Shown here: positions 25,559-38,159 of the stretch, piece after piece
How positions within the stretch are numbered: the stretch's first letter is position 1
Layout of the letters: each line of letters starts with the position of its first letter
Assembly (NCBI GenBank): GCA_021442155.1
Contig: CM038214.1
Span: forward strand, 53,662,514 to 53,726,513
Origin: Cymbidium sinense
Taxonomy: Eukaryota; Streptophyta; Magnoliopsida; Asparagales; Orchidaceae
Reading direction: 5' to 3'
DNA length: 64,000 nt
Program-made: the position numbers and the translations under genes
Notes under the pieces: generated by a model
Seen by the model: the letters and a program-made list of their open reading frames with translations, nothing else
Databases searched by the model: none
Told to the model about the DNA's origin: nothing

Positions 25559-25738
25559 TAAGGATGCAAATGAACTGAGCTGAGCCGAGCATGTGTGTGT
25601 TCAAGTTGAAGCTTCTTTATAAGAGGAGATTCAAGCTTTTAAGATGGCGTTCAAGCTTGAGTCTGTTTACCATGAATGAGGTCTAATTGAGCTAAGACAC
25701 GAGTAGCTTGTTGAATGCTCGATGCATTTGCAACCCTA
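25559..25738. mobile_element. 180-bp hAT-type MITE with 8-bp target-site duplication
   Basis: The left end taaggatgcaaatg and the right end gcatttgcaacccta form imperfect terminal inverted repeats. The flanks ataattcc (25551-25558) and ataattct (25739-25746) are an 8-bp duplication with one mismatch, the size hAT elements produce. The interior is rich in gagctgagccgag and ttcaagcttgag words, typical of a widespread plant family whose ends read 'gggtgcaaa'. It has no coding capacity. Confidence 0.75.
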
Positions 25739-25746
25739 ATAATTCT

Positions 25747-26199
25747 CACAAAATGACAGATTGTCTATCTAAAAACCATAATAAATGCACAAATGAAAAT
25801 CAATTTATGTATAAAGACCAAAAGAAACTTTCAAACATATTTAACATGTAATTGTTCCAAAATGTTTAACATTACATATGCTTGCTCAATAATTCTACCT
25901 ACATATCTAAAAATAAATTGATACATATATAAGGTAGTCCTCTCAATCTCCTCCTATTCCTCCACTACTAGCTCTTTCTCCCTCCATCTATCTCAATGAT
26001 TTGTTTTCATTCTAGCTTTCATAATAGCCATTCAAGCTTTCATCTAAGTAGTCACCTAAGCTTCTATGCCTTCAACCAATGAAACATCATATCTTTAAAT
26101 TATATGTTGAGCTCACTTTTAGTGAGCTTAACACCCCTCCTCTTAAACTTAAGATTTTATTTAAGCACTAATTTTCTATTAACCTCATTCTTTTTTAGT
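25747..26199. other. No recognised gene
   Basis: Spacer between the MITE and the LTR-like block. No open frame or repeat was identified. Confidence 0.4.
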
Positions 26200-27848
26200 G
26201 ATGTTAATAATTACTCTATAATTAGGATCTTCAATCTTAGATTAAAAGCTTCCTAATGAGATACTTAGAATATTACATTTGGTAACTAGGTGCTGTAAAC
26301 TAAAGGGAATATAATCAACAAATCAAAATTCAAAATAATAATATGAGATCAAAACTAAATTTAAAAAATCAACACATTAAGGTGAAATTTTGGTTAGCCT
26401 AATAGACCTCATATGACCTAACCTAGCCTAACCCAATTGGACAAGGTGAGTTCAATCAAATTCAAATTCAATAAAATTTAACAAAAAAATAAATCTAAAT
26501 TTAATTGAGCCTAGATTGAGGCAATTGATAATACTTGGATAATTAATTTCAAATTTGATGGGATGACTTCATGGGATGTCCTCTGCCTTCCATAATTTTC
26601 TTAAAATTATTGGCCATGTAATTTAAAGAATGTAGAATTTTCAATCATAATTACCCTCATTAATTAATTTAATATTTATTAGAGTTGTTAAATAGTGAAA
26701 TTGAATAATTTATGATAGTTAATCACTATGAATAGTGGGAATAGTGAGGAGAAATAATTACATCTTTCTAATTATTTTCTAAATGTATTTCTTTAGGAGG
26801 GTTAATTAACACATGTAATAATTAAGGAGTAATTAGAAAAATTAATGATAAGATAAGAAATAAAATAAATTAGTGATTCATTCAGATAATTCAAATAGAA
26901 TTCATTAGTTTCTTTTTATGTGTACAATAAAATAAAGGTATTAAGAAAATTATGGTTGACCCATTGGTGTGGGAAAATCATAAGAGTACTTAACTTAGAT
27001 TCTTTCCTTCTTTAATCTAATTAACTTTTAAGCATGAGCCTAATTGCATTAGATTCCTTTAGGTGCTTTGCAAATTTTAATTTTCTAAAAGAATATCATT
27101 GAGGCTCATGATTAAGTAGTTAATTAAATTAAAGAAGCTTAGGGATGGGTAATAAAATCAATGTTCTTATTGGTTTAAACCTAATCAAGTCATGAAAATC
27201 TATTTAATTGCTTTTCTTAAATTATTAAATCACCAACATGGGATGGGGTAAATACTAAGTATCATTTCTCCTCTTTAGGTCTTAATAATTTTTGGCTTGA
27301 TTGTACTTAGGACTTAATGTAATTGAATATGTTATGTGGAAATGTTTAATTACCTCTTTCCAAGCATCATATATGTGCATGCCATTTATGTCATATATTC
27401 ATGTTTTCAAAAAAAAAAAAATAATCAAAAGAACATGATTACATTTAAGTTGCATGTGTTGGATAAATATTATTATATAGTATGACTATTATCACTAATA
27501 AATCCTAATTTATTTTCAAAACTATAAGCTAATGATATAAATTTTAAATTAATGTTGGTTAGAAATGTTCAATAAAATCTATGTTTACTTATAATTCAAA
27601 TATGGTAAAGGATTCTTTTATTTTCATGATTCACGTATGTTTACATATGTTTTGAGAAGTATATAGTCCATAGAATATGTGACTTTAAGTAGCCCCAAGA
27701 AGGTCTTAGATAATCTCACTTTCCTAGTTTAACAATAGCACGTACTTGCTTAAATCTCTAATACATGTGTATATATGCTTAACTAAAAGATGGAATCTTT
27801 CTTTTCTACCAAAATACATGTATTAACGATCATTCAAGTGTGCTAAAA

Positions 27849-27851
<3 letters not shown>

Positions 27852-27937
<86 letters not shown>
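27852..27937. repeat. (AT)n microsatellite
   Basis: About 85 bases of pure alternating AT within unit 1 of the ~800-bp duplication. Confidence 0.95.
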
Positions 27938-27941
<4 letters not shown>

Positions 27942-28693
27942 TAATCAAATACCATGAATGATAAAAATGAAGCAATGTGCATGCTATTGATGATGGAAAG
28001 AACTGGTGAAATATTATCCATATAATGGTGATTTAGTTTTATTAATCCTTAGATGCCTTTCATGTTTGAATAAGATCCCTTAAGACTAACCCAAACTTAG
28101 GTTTAATAAAAAAATATGTAATATAATGATTCACTAAAGAAATCAAAGTCATAATAAAAAACCTTTACAAAATGACCTAGGATAGGGATAAAGAGGGTCA
28201 ATCCTTTTTCCTCTCTTTATAATAACTAGATGTTAAGTAGGCATCAAATGAAACAAAAGAAATGTAAATTAAAGGAGGTCTTAGATAATCTCAATTTTTT
28301 AGTTTAACATTGGCACATACTTGCTTAATTTCATTTATGTGTGTGCATATATTAGAACATAAAGTAAAACCCTTTTCCTTTTGCCATTAAACTTTACATA
28401 AGTTAAAGATATTTATACACAACCTTTTCATGATTTTATTTTTATGTTTATGTATATGCTTATGTGTATTTGAATTATTAAATATATTTCCTTGAAATCC
28501 AAAGAACATGAGGTTTTAAGTAGCCCCAAGGAGGTCTTAGATAATCTCACTTCCCTGGTTTAATAATGGCACATACTTGCTTAAATTCCGTATACATGTT
28601 TGCATAAGCTTAAATATGAGATGAAACCCCCTTTTTCTATCAAATCCATGCATCAACATTCATTAAGTGTCAAAATTATGAGTATATTGCATG

Positions 28694-28695
<2 letters not shown>

Positions 28696-28736
<41 letters not shown>
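28696..28736. repeat. (AC)n microsatellite
   Basis: About 40 bases of alternating AC, at the place in unit 2 corresponding to the AT run in unit 1. Confidence 0.95.
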
Positions 28737-28740
<4 letters not shown>

Positions 28741-30790
28741 TAAAACATTGAAGAAACTAAGAAAAGGAAAGAATGTGGATGTTATTGATAATGAAAAAAA
28801 ATTAGTGGAGTATTATTCATGTGATGGTGACTCAATTTCATTAGTCTTATGATATCTTTCATGTTTGGATAAGATTCATTTAGGCTAATATAAACTTAGG
28901 CTAAATTAAAATTCATGAATGGTCTCTTAAAAAAAGTTAAAGAAATAATGATCTACCTTTAGAAATTAACTTAGGTTAGGCATGAAAGAGCCATGTCTCT
29001 TTCTTCTCTTCATAATGATTAGATCTTAAGTAAGAAGTGATAAAAAAAAATGTGTAAGTTAAAACTCAATCAAGCTGCTAAAAGACTTAAAGTGAAACCA
29101 CCATTAATGGGTAATTTAAATAATCCTAAGCCTTAGAAAATCCTAATCCTAAACCTCAATCAAGACATACCACACTAAGCCTTCACATGAGAAATACTAA
29201 GTCATCCTAGTATTAGGTTAGATGTATGTTGTGGTGACATATTTTATTTTGTGATTTAATATTTTAGACTTGATGTTAGGATTGTTTGTGTGTAGACTAG
29301 ATGTTAGGCCATTATTATCCTAACGATGATTTATGCAGGGGCAGCTGTAATAATAAATGAATATACATGCTCTTTCTTCCAGGTGTTGTTTATGTCCCTA
29401 AGCATAATCCAATTAAGACAGGTGGGATTGGTTACCCAAATGCAGGGTGCTAAGTACAAATATATGAAATATAACTACTTAGTTTGTATGTTTATTTTAG
29501 CTAACAACTATTTTGCAAGTGTAGTTGGATTTATTTTTCATAAAGATCTAATTTTTCTAATAGGATTAGGATTAGCACTATGGGGTTTAGGATGAGCAGT
29601 GGTTAGAAGACAAAGTCCTAGGAGGCCTTGTGAAGTCTAGAGCAAGCTAATCCAATGAAGGAAAGAAGAATAGGAATTAAAGATCACCATAGTATTTATT
29701 TCATTTGTAAAGTTTAATTGTAATCCAAGTTGTATAAGGGTAGAACTTGACTACCCAATCTTATTTCTTTTTTGAGGTGTACGGTGGTACCCAGCTGCAC
29801 AAGCCTTTAATTATTTTATGAAAGCTAAATGTTTGATTATTATATTTTGATTATGCAATAGAAATGACATGATCTTTATAGGTTTATTAAAGTGTGTATG
29901 TTTGATGTGTGGCCTGGATGTAGTAGGCTCTTTAAGATAAAATTAAATTTTTTATTCTCACTAAATAACTCAACTAAATTCTAATGTAACACATAACCTC
30001 ACTCTAAAGCCTAGGGATGTAAACACGATAATAAAAGATTTAGAAACTCCATAGATAAATGGTTGTAAGCTATAATAACATGCATATCATATTATTTCAC
30101 TCTTGAAAATAGAGGATCTCCACTCTTGCATGATAGGGGACAAACTTGACCTTTGAGAGCAATCCCTTCTAGTGGAGAATACCTCTTCATGCTGATTTGG
30201 CCCACAACTCAATTTCATCAAGCATTTAGGCATAAATATCACAAGCATTAATCCAAATTAATGTGTCAAAATGATCCAAAAACTTATAAATTTTTAACAT
30301 TAGTTTAAGTCATGTTTGTATACTAAATATTATCTAGTCTCTTAGGGAGTGAGTTTAGGATTCTAGCTTTAAATAATAGCCTAACTATCTTGCATCTACA
30401 TAAGACCAGCCTACAAGATTTTAAAGCTTAGGAGGTGTTAGCTGGCAGCCACTCTAGGCAATTATAAGTCTTGAAGAGTCGGGATGCGTTCATTCTCTCT
30501 ATGGAGGTTAACCATTATATCCCATTCTCCTCAATTAGACTTTGGTCATGCTTCTAGCTTGTGCTAAAGCATTTTATGCTTAGGTTCTAAGGTAGTTTAT
30601 TTCTCTTTTACTACAGGTATAAGTCCTCACTTCTTAAGAAAGTTTCTATGATGAAGCTTGTGCTAAAGCATTTTAGGCTTAGGTTCTAAGGCAACCACTC
30701 TACAATTTATTTCTCTTTTACCCTAAATTTTAATCAATTCATCTCATAATAAGATCTCCAAATTAATTTGAAGGTTAATTAGCATATGAG

Positions 30791-30796
30791 ACACCC

Positions 30797-30833
<37 letters not shown>

Positions 30834-30836
30834 AGA
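30791..30836. repeat. (GA)n microsatellite
   Basis: An interrupted run of ga dinucleotides next to the end of the block shared with 43.7 kb. Confidence 0.9.
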
Positions 30837-32079
30837 AAGGGAGAGTTTGAATTATTAGCAAACAAGGCATAAAACCATTAATTAGCTAATTAAAGAGGGC
30901 AATAATTCAAATTTGATTAATTAAATTGGGTAGTAGATAGGGTCAACCAAGAGAGTTTCCATGACGAGATTAAATTGGTATTTAATACAATAAAATGGAA
31001 TATTCAATTAATTTATCATGATTGAATGAAAGAAGGAAAGATATTATTCTAGAACATTTTAAAATTAAATCTAATGAAAGTTAAAACTTTGGCGAAGCTA
31101 CCTTCCAAAAATAGATTAAATTTATTTTAATGTCCTTAATTTAAATTAAATGATGATGAGCGAGATCTTAGAAGAATTCAAATCAATATTCATCATGTTA
31201 TTAATTTAATTTTAACTAAAGATATGGCCATTCATGGAAGCTTCTAAAAGAAGAAGTTATATAAAAGGAAATAAGATATTTCCATGGCTTATTTTAACTG
31301 AATTTGAATTAAGTCAAATAGATTCAAATCAAATCAAATTAAATCAAGTAGAATAGCATATGATTAGACACAAACATTCCATAAATAGCTAAGTTCCAAT
31401 TTGCACATGTAAGCAAAAGAATATTTAATTTTAATTCAAAATAATTCAAATTAAAGATTCAAATAAATGAATTTTTTAATTTAGAAAAATATGGAATAAT
31501 TATGGAAATAATTTAAATAGCTCTCACATGATTTATTTTGCAAATAATCATGAAAAAATTCGGCCAAAAAGGTTTAGGACAAGAGATATGATAGGAGAGA
31601 GAAATTTAGGATAATAGGAGAGAGAAAAATAATATATTGAATAATTTGTGGATAATTTAGATTTATGGATTGAACAAATGGATAAGGAACATGACTAACA
31701 TGGAAATAATTTAATGAAATGTGAACTTAATCTAACTTGCATGGAAACACAATAAATGGAATAAAGTTTATGCATTTAGTTCACATTATTCAAAATGAAT
31801 AATTTGTAGAATAATTGTAAAAATGAAATGTAGAATTTATGAATAATTCTAAAATAAATTATTTTGAAATGATTGAATGATTTATTTTATCTTAGTGAGC
31901 TTTTCATTTGTCTTAATATAGTTAATCCTAGAGAAATTCCCACCCAATTCAAGTCCTATAACTTTAACATTTTGAAATGATTGAAGAACCTGGAGTTGAA
32001 GAATTTTCCTGCACACTTGATTAGTAGCATTTGAACATGACTGATTAGTAGCATTTGAACATGTATTTGTTATCATCAA

Positions 32080-34430
32080 AATCACTTGACTAATAGATCC
32101 TGGTTTCATCTAGGAAGAAAAGTACTCCACCTAGTTGGCTAACGTTGTCCTAATCAAGAAGAAAAAAAAATGCCAAATTAGCATATGGGTCAATTTTAGG
32201 AATCTTAATAATGCATGTCCTAAAGACGAGTTTTCATTACTTACACTGAAGCTTATGATGGATATTGACTCATCTCATGCAGTCTTCTCATTCATGGATG
32301 ACTCATCTGGTTATAACTAAATTAAGATGACACCCAAAAATGAAAGAAACACTGCATTCAGAATTCTAATCTAAATTTATTGCTATAAGGTCATGCCTTT
32401 TGGCTTTAAAAATATTAGATCTACTTATCAATGGTCTAGGACTGGAATCATCGATGAATTCATTCATCACCAATTCAAATGCTACATTGATGATCTCATG
32501 GTCAAAAGCAAAGAGAAGGAAGACCATCTATTTGACTTGAGAGTAATTTTTGAGCAGTTGAGATAATATAACCTTTTGATGAACCCTCTAAAGTGCATAT
32601 TTGGGGTAACTTCAAGAAAGTTTCTAGGGTTCATTATACAATATTGCAAAATTGAAATAGATCGTGAGAAGATCAAAGCGATAATAGAAATACCACCCCT
32701 TAAAATTTTAACTCAGTTTAGATCCTTAAAAGGGAGGTTGGAGTATCTAAGATGCTTCATATATAATTTATCTAACAGATGTCAACCATTCTCAACACTA
32801 ATCAAGAAAGATGCCAAATTCAAGTGGGTCTATAATGACATCACACATTCGAAATAAACAAGAGCGATTGACATCGCTAGTCTTAGCCGCCCCTATCCTA
32901 GGAAAACCACTCATACTATACACGACTACACTAGATGACTCCTTTGGTGCTTTGTTAGCCTAAACCAATGACAAAGAGAAAGAAAATACACTTTACTACC
33001 TCATATATTGTCTAATACCTACAGAGAAAAATTATCTACCCATTGAGAAGTATTGCCAAGCTCTCATCTTTTCTACTCAAAAGCTATGCCACTACATACT
33101 TTCTAACAAAGTTAACTTGATTTCTAAAATCAATCCATTATAATATCTCATAACATGACTGATGCTATCCTAACGGTTGGCATGATGGTCCATGATTTTG
33201 TCATAGTTTGATATCACCTTCTTGCCTCTTAGTGTAGTAAAGGGGTAAGTGCTTGTGGCCTTTCTAGTGACGCACCCTCTCCCTACTGATTACCCTCTCA
33301 ATGATGATCTTACTGATGAGCAAATCATGATTTTGGGGAATACACATAATCATTGATGGGAAATATACTTTTATGGTGTGGCTTTCTCTCAAAGATGAGA
33401 AGAACCATAGTCCATTCTCCCTGGTAAAGCGGGGATATAAATAATTTTTCTAACCGTAGACCATGGCATGTTGCAATTCTAATACCATTTGTCAAAACCT
33501 TGTATAAACAATGAGGTTGAGTACGAGGCTCTAATAGTCAGTCTGAAGTTAGCCATCTCTTTGGGCATCTAAGATATCAATATTTTTGAGGACTCACAGC
33601 TAGTGGTCAACCAAATTATTGGGTCCTATAAAGTCCTTAAGCATAAACTCCATCACCACCACCACCACTATGGAGTTGTTGGCCAAAATCCTTAAAGTCA
33701 CTATTTATAAGATTCCTCAAGGAGAAAATTCTCACACTAAGCACTAGCTAAGCTTACTAAATTGATGGCATGTATGGATGATGAGTTCATTTCAATAGAG
33801 ATACATAATCACAAGTACTCTCCCTTATCGATAGTGAGCTCATCTATAAATGCTCTCTTAAAAGGGAGTTTACTGTTGTTGGAAAAAGATGAAGAACTAG
33901 ATTAGAGATAACCTTTCATTGAATACCTATATAACGACAACCTTCCTTAAGAGAATTCTCAAGCCCACCATGTCAGACAAAGAACACTATCCTTCTCTCT
34001 CGTCGATGGTGGCCTATACCGACGATCCTTTCATTCAATACCTATATAACGACAACCTTCCTTAAGAGAAATCTCAAGCCCACCATGTCAGACAAAGAAC
34101 ACTATCCTACTCTCTCGTAGATGGTGGCCTATACCGACGATCCTTTGATCATATGTGGTTACATTATTTAGAAAAATATGAAGCACATAAAATTATGATC
34201 GAGGTACATTAATAACTCTATGGAACCCACCAATATGGCCTTAAATGAAGGCTAAAATTTAAAGACTAGGGTATTATTGGTTGACAATGATTATCAGAAT
34301 AGCGTGTCCAAGTAGTGCCACCTGTGTCAAGTATATATAATAGTTCTATAACAACCACCCAACATTCTACACATAACCATAGCTTCATGGTCATTTGAAT
34401 ATTGGATTACTATTTGATTCTGGGTTCAAT
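32080..34430 (+). pseudogene. Ty3/gypsy (Tat/Ogre-like) pol relic: RT, RNase H, start of integrase
   Basis: Decayed plus-strand polyprotein. RT begins near 32085 (GFI-like, then LANVVLIKKK). It continues with VNFRNLNNACPKDEF (about 32190), FSFMDDSSGYN (about 32290), VMPFGFKN (about 32393) and the catalytic YIDD at 32483-32494. LMNPLKCIFGV and FLGFI follow at about 32576-32640, then GRLEYLRCF near 32735. An additional RNase H-like segment is at about 33506-33700 (NEVEYEALI, then DSQLVVNQIIGSY). The integrase zinc-binding region is near 34195-34335 (EVH, then CHLCQ), with a WSFEYW motif near 34390. Stops and frameshifts occur throughout, and integrase D-D-E is not seen after it. Upstream of 32080 the gag and protease are missing, so the 5' part is deleted or replaced. 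Confidence 0.88.
33912..34141. repeat. 115-bp exact-phase tandem duplication inside pol
   Basis: cctttcatt at 33912 recurs at 34027, and the same edge (tcctttgatc) appears at 34142. The two 115-bp units differ at only a few bases. 115 is not a multiple of three, so the duplication shifts the frame between RNase H and integrase. It therefore arose after, or caused, inactivation. Confidence 0.9.
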
Positions 34431-34944
34431 CATCAGCAAAGTCACCAGAAATATGATCGCTCTGAAAAAACACTTTCAAGGATGTGCTCCACCATCTTTG
34501 AGGGATTAGATGGGAGTATATTTTTTCATAAGGTACATTGATATATATTCAACTAAATATCCCCTAACATTTATGTTAGGGCTTATTTAGATCTAGGTTC
34601 TACTTCCTATGCACACAAGCCTTTATAGTTAATTACCCTTGTTACCATAGTAAGAGAGCACTCTTAGTTAAGGTTGGAAACAAACATATCTATTTGATTT
34701 GCAATTGGTGCTTATAGGTGTGTGTGGTTCAGATGACTGCCTAAAAAAATAGGAGTGTAACCTCAATCAAGATCCCGTTATTCTCTTATCTCAAGAATAT
34801 GTTATTCTAGCTTACCAACATCAGAAGGACATAGCCTTAATGTTCATATAATTTGATTAGCAACCATGGATTGCCTCATTTCAAGTATCTCAAGTAGACT
34901 TATAATTTTAGTGTAGGTGTGTAAAAGTGTTCATGTGGTGAGCA
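34431..34944. other. No recognised coding motif downstream of the pol relic
   Basis: The expected integrase core is not recognisable here. The text is stop-rich in all frames. Confidence 0.4.
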
Positions 34945-35400
34945 TATTATAAAGAGTTCATATGGCGAATAAAGTAGATGTTCACATGATGAACAAATAG
35001 GAGGTTGGGCTTACATCCCTTTTGGAATACCAAAATTAGGGTTGTCCACATAGTGGATGGATATATATTTGTTTTTGTGGTGAACAGACAGATATTAACA
35101 TGGTGAATGAATAGGAGGCTAGGCTTACATCCCTTTGGAATGCAAAAATCAAGGTTTTCCACATAATGGATGGATATGAATTTGTTCATGTGTTGAATGG
35201 ATGGATGTTCACATGATGAACAAATAGGGGGTTGGGCTTACAATCCTTTGGAATGCCAAAATTAGGGTTGTCCACAAAATGGATAGATATGAATTTGTTC
35301 ACGTGGGATGAATGGACAATTGTTCACACGGTGAATGAATAAAAGGACATCCCTTTCGAGTGCCAAAATCAGAGTGTTTTCATGGAAAGCAAATAGTAAA
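34945..35400. repeat. 114-bp tandem repeat, about 3.5 copies
   Basis: The motif gaggttgggcttacatccct at 35001 recurs in altered form at 35115 and 35228. Each unit also has 'gttcacatgatgaac', 'aaaattagggttgtccaca' and 'atggatatgaatttg'. The period is close to 114 bp, a multiple of three, so the minus-strand open frame at 34947-35189 also reads as a peptide repeat. I consider that frame a by-product. Confidence 0.85.
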
Positions 35401-36117
35401 CTTATACTTACATCTTTTTGGATTGCCATATAAATAAGTTATCCACATATTAGGTAGACAAGGTGGTGTTTGGATGATAAACGAATTAAAAATTTGAATT
35501 TTATTGAAAGTACAAAAAATTCTCATTTTAAGACCTAACACCTTGACATTGGGATCTAACACCATGATGCTGTGATAGTGGAGCCCATTACTTATATGGC
35601 ATGACACAGGGGTAGATGAGCTAGAGGCTCAGTGCCTCAACACTATGATGCCAACATTATTGGTCATTTGATTATTTAAATAGCATTGTGTTGCTTCCTT
35701 GTAGTGCTATGATGTTGGTCAAGATTTCTAACAGACATGCCATTAATTTTATGGGGAAATGATAGCCTCATTTTAATGAGCACCATAGTGTCAAGTTAGA
35801 GTGCTGTAGTACTGCACTCTTTTTGCGAGTGTCAATTAAAAATTTTATTATAATTAAATATATATTTTTGATCGCATAGTAACTATCGAGATGGGCTGAC
35901 CAGTGCCTCAACACTGCATGTGGGAGCCACGGTGCTGAGGGTGGGTTCTACAACCCAAGAGGGTAACACCTCGACTTCGGGTCTCGGAGATACGATGTTT
36001 GGTCCTGATTTATAAACAGAGGCCCATATAATTAGGGATTTTCATTAAGCAATCCCTTCTATTAAATATTTCATTTCTCTTCTAACTCTTTTTGCTTTAT
36101 AATATCCACAATTAATC
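35401..36117. other. Spacer with repeated 'caccatgatgctgtg' type words
   Basis: No gene is recognised. Short words such as accatgatgctgtg, gccacggtgctgag and gtgctgtagtactg recur irregularly. Similar words occur at 37.35-37.78 and 51.1-51.3 kb, which suggests they belong to one element family. Confidence 0.45.
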
Positions 36118-37160
36118 ATGCCTCTTAGAATAGTAGTAAGCCAGAAGAGAGCATCTAGCAATGCCAACCGCTTCATTAGTGCCAATGCTGAGGAGCGGTA
36201 CTAGTACACTCTCCTTCACAAGCACCTGATTCCAGAAAGTGATTTCCAAAATCCTTGCAGCTGCATGGAGAGAATAATCATGAAGATATGGCTTAAACTA
36301 GCCTACAACAATAACTCGTGCATCATGCTGGTGGTGTGCAAATTCTTTTCAAATGCATAAAATGGCTAGGACAATAAAACATATGTTTAGGTGATGAGAT
36401 TATTCTTTTTCTTTGTAGTGCAATATAAATGATAGGAGAAAAGGATTATCAACTTTCCTACCACTGGTACGATAGCTGCTTTTAATGCTTGGCACTATTT
36501 CATTTTTGCTAGCCTTATGACCTCTTGTAACATTAGTGAGGTTACCAAGGATAGAGTTATTTTAAATTTTGTTATTCAAATGGGGTTCTTGATTGATATC
36601 AGGAAGGTTATTTTTATTTCTATCTATAATATGCTAAAGGGGAGCACTACTATTGGGTATGACCACCCTTTTTTGTGGTTTGTGTGTAGCAATGGGTGCG
36701 GTCGGGGATCCCAATAAAGAGGTACTCCTTTAGAAGGCCCCTCTAATGAAGAGGGTGGTTGGGGGGGGGGGGGGTTTGGAATAGATTTGAAGTGGGAGAG
36801 TGTTCACGTCCTCCCCGATCTAGATCTCAAACTCCCAAGTCCTTGGCCAAGCAATTTCAAGAGATTGGCTGCTAGTTCTTAGACTTGAGGAAGAGGATGG
36901 ATAAGAGTAGTTGTAGGAAGGAGATGCTGAATCACAAATTTGACCATCATATGGATCAACAATAGATGCAATTCTGCTACATGACCCAATTCAACACTGC
37001 ACTGGTCAACATATTTTAAAATTGCAATCTTGCATATCCTAGCCAGGTCTCCTTTCCTATGGCACCTTAGTTTCAGCCTTGTGTGATTACCTCACTAGTA
37101 TCAGGCATGGAGGAGGAGGAAGAAGACGAAGAGGAGGGTGGTGATGAGTACGACTACTAG
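36118..37160 (+). pseudogene. Decayed 'putative plant transposon protein' reading frame
   Basis: One frame runs from ATG 36118 to 36717, interrupted by stops, with an N-terminal segment RFISANAEERY followed by LLHKHLIPESDF. It then has the conserved core HYFIFASLMTSCNISEVTKDR (about 36489-36555) and a C-terminal IGYDHPFLWFVCSNG. This order matches the 'putative plant transposon protein' domain that accompanies some plant LTR retrotransposons. After a run of G at 36761-36774 the frame shifts by two; an acidic tail (MEEEEEDEEEGGDEYDY) ends at the stop at 37160. The role of these proteins is not known to me. Stops at about 36202, 36360 and 36717 make it a pseudogene. Confidence 0.65.
36761..36774. 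repeat. Poly-G run (14 G)
   Basis: An uninterrupted 14-base G run inside the plant transposon protein relic. It coincides with the frame change there, so slippage in the run probably broke the frame. Confidence 0.9.
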
Positions 37161-38159
37161 CTTTCCCTGTTGTTTGTATTTTTTCCCTTCTTTTGCTTTT
37201 TTTTTTGTATATTTGTAATTGTAATATTCAAATTTAGCAATAAAAATTTTCCCTTTGGTATAATTATGTGTTGTACTTAGGTATTATTATCGATTGATGC
37301 TCCAAGATAAAATAAATTTTTTTACACTTATAGAAGGTCGTATCATGGTACAGTTCCATGGCGTTGATTTTCCAGCACCTCAACATTGGAGATAAAATGA
37401 AGAACTTGAAAGGTGGGTGCCACGATGCTATCCTATGACACTGCAGTGTTGTGGAAATTTATTTTCTCCTTAGTAAAAATTTTCTAAGTCCTCCTTCACA
37501 TACAACAAAGAGAAACAACACTGCGATGCTGTCTCTAAAAAAAGAAATTAAATTCTACAAAGTCATATTTCAAGTGACAAGTGGGTATGGTGCTGTGGCG
37601 ATAATGCTTTGACACCGTGATGCTATGATATTATTTTAGTTATATTAGGACATGGCGCCATGACACTGATACATTTCATTAAAGCATTGTGGTGCTAATT
37701 CTTGGGTGCTACAACACCGCTCTCATAATATCAATACCAAAGAGTGCGACGCCAATATCTAGCGCCTTGGTGCTATAGGCCAAATTTTGGATTTAAAGTT
37801 TGAATCTTTCAATTTTTTTATAAATTTGGATAGCATTTCTCCTCAGCAGTGCTAGATTTTAAAATTTTATAGTGTAGAGCACTCTTCTCCATTATTATGG
37901 ATCTAAGATTAATGGAGGGGAGGGGGTTTTCATCTCGTGCTAGAATAAAATTGAATGGCGGAGGTCTTCAAATCTCTAAGTTTTCCACATCGGATCAAAG
38001 ATCAATGGTTCAATTTTTGTTAAACTTGTAAGAAAGAGAATAAATTCTTTACTTGAAGTGAAAAAGCTTGGAGTGAAGTGTGCGCACTAGTTCAGAGAGA
38101 GTGGAGTCAAGTGGGGAAGTAGAAGATCTTTGGAGTGAACTACTCACTCTTATTTATAG
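37161..38159. other. Spacer with ggtgctg-type words; no gene
   Basis: 37340-37780 repeats the accacggtgctg-type words also seen at 35.5-36.0 and 51.1 kb. No open frame has a known motif. Confidence 0.45.

Larger units (their letters stand above)
27640..29060. repeat. ~800-bp tandem duplication inside the LTR-like block
   Basis: Unit 1 (about 27640-28260) and unit 2 (about 28480-29060) share 'aagtagccccaag', 'aggtcttagataatctcac' (27686 and 28516), 'acttgcttaaat', a microsatellite, 'gatgatgg/gataatga' and a later 'cttcatgtttg...aagat' stretch. A partial third copy of the first motif lies at about 28274. At the same relative place unit 1 has an AT run and unit 2 an AC run. Confidence 0.75.
26200..31880 (+). 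mobile_element. Long LTR-like / 5' region of a Tat-type gypsy element (copy A)
   Basis: No protein motif lies here. The stretch is shared piecewise with other parts of the window: 26230 onward with 13.79 kb, 26990-27250 with 58.74-59.0 kb (gtcatgagcctaattgcatt), and 29130-30720 with 42090-43700. In the last pair both copies keep 'gtgtacrrtggtacc' and 'ggcagcc...gattataagtct'. It precedes a decayed gypsy pol on the same strand, so it is probably a long LTR plus leader. Exact ends, a primer-binding site and a target-site duplication were not found. The open frame at 29326-29595 lies in the shared non-coding block and is not considered a gene. Confidence 0.5.

Noticed and set aside
29326..29595. 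Open frame of 89 codons with hydrophobic stretches
   Set aside because: It lies in the segment shared with 42.3-42.6 kb, where the frame is not kept, so it is not under coding constraint.
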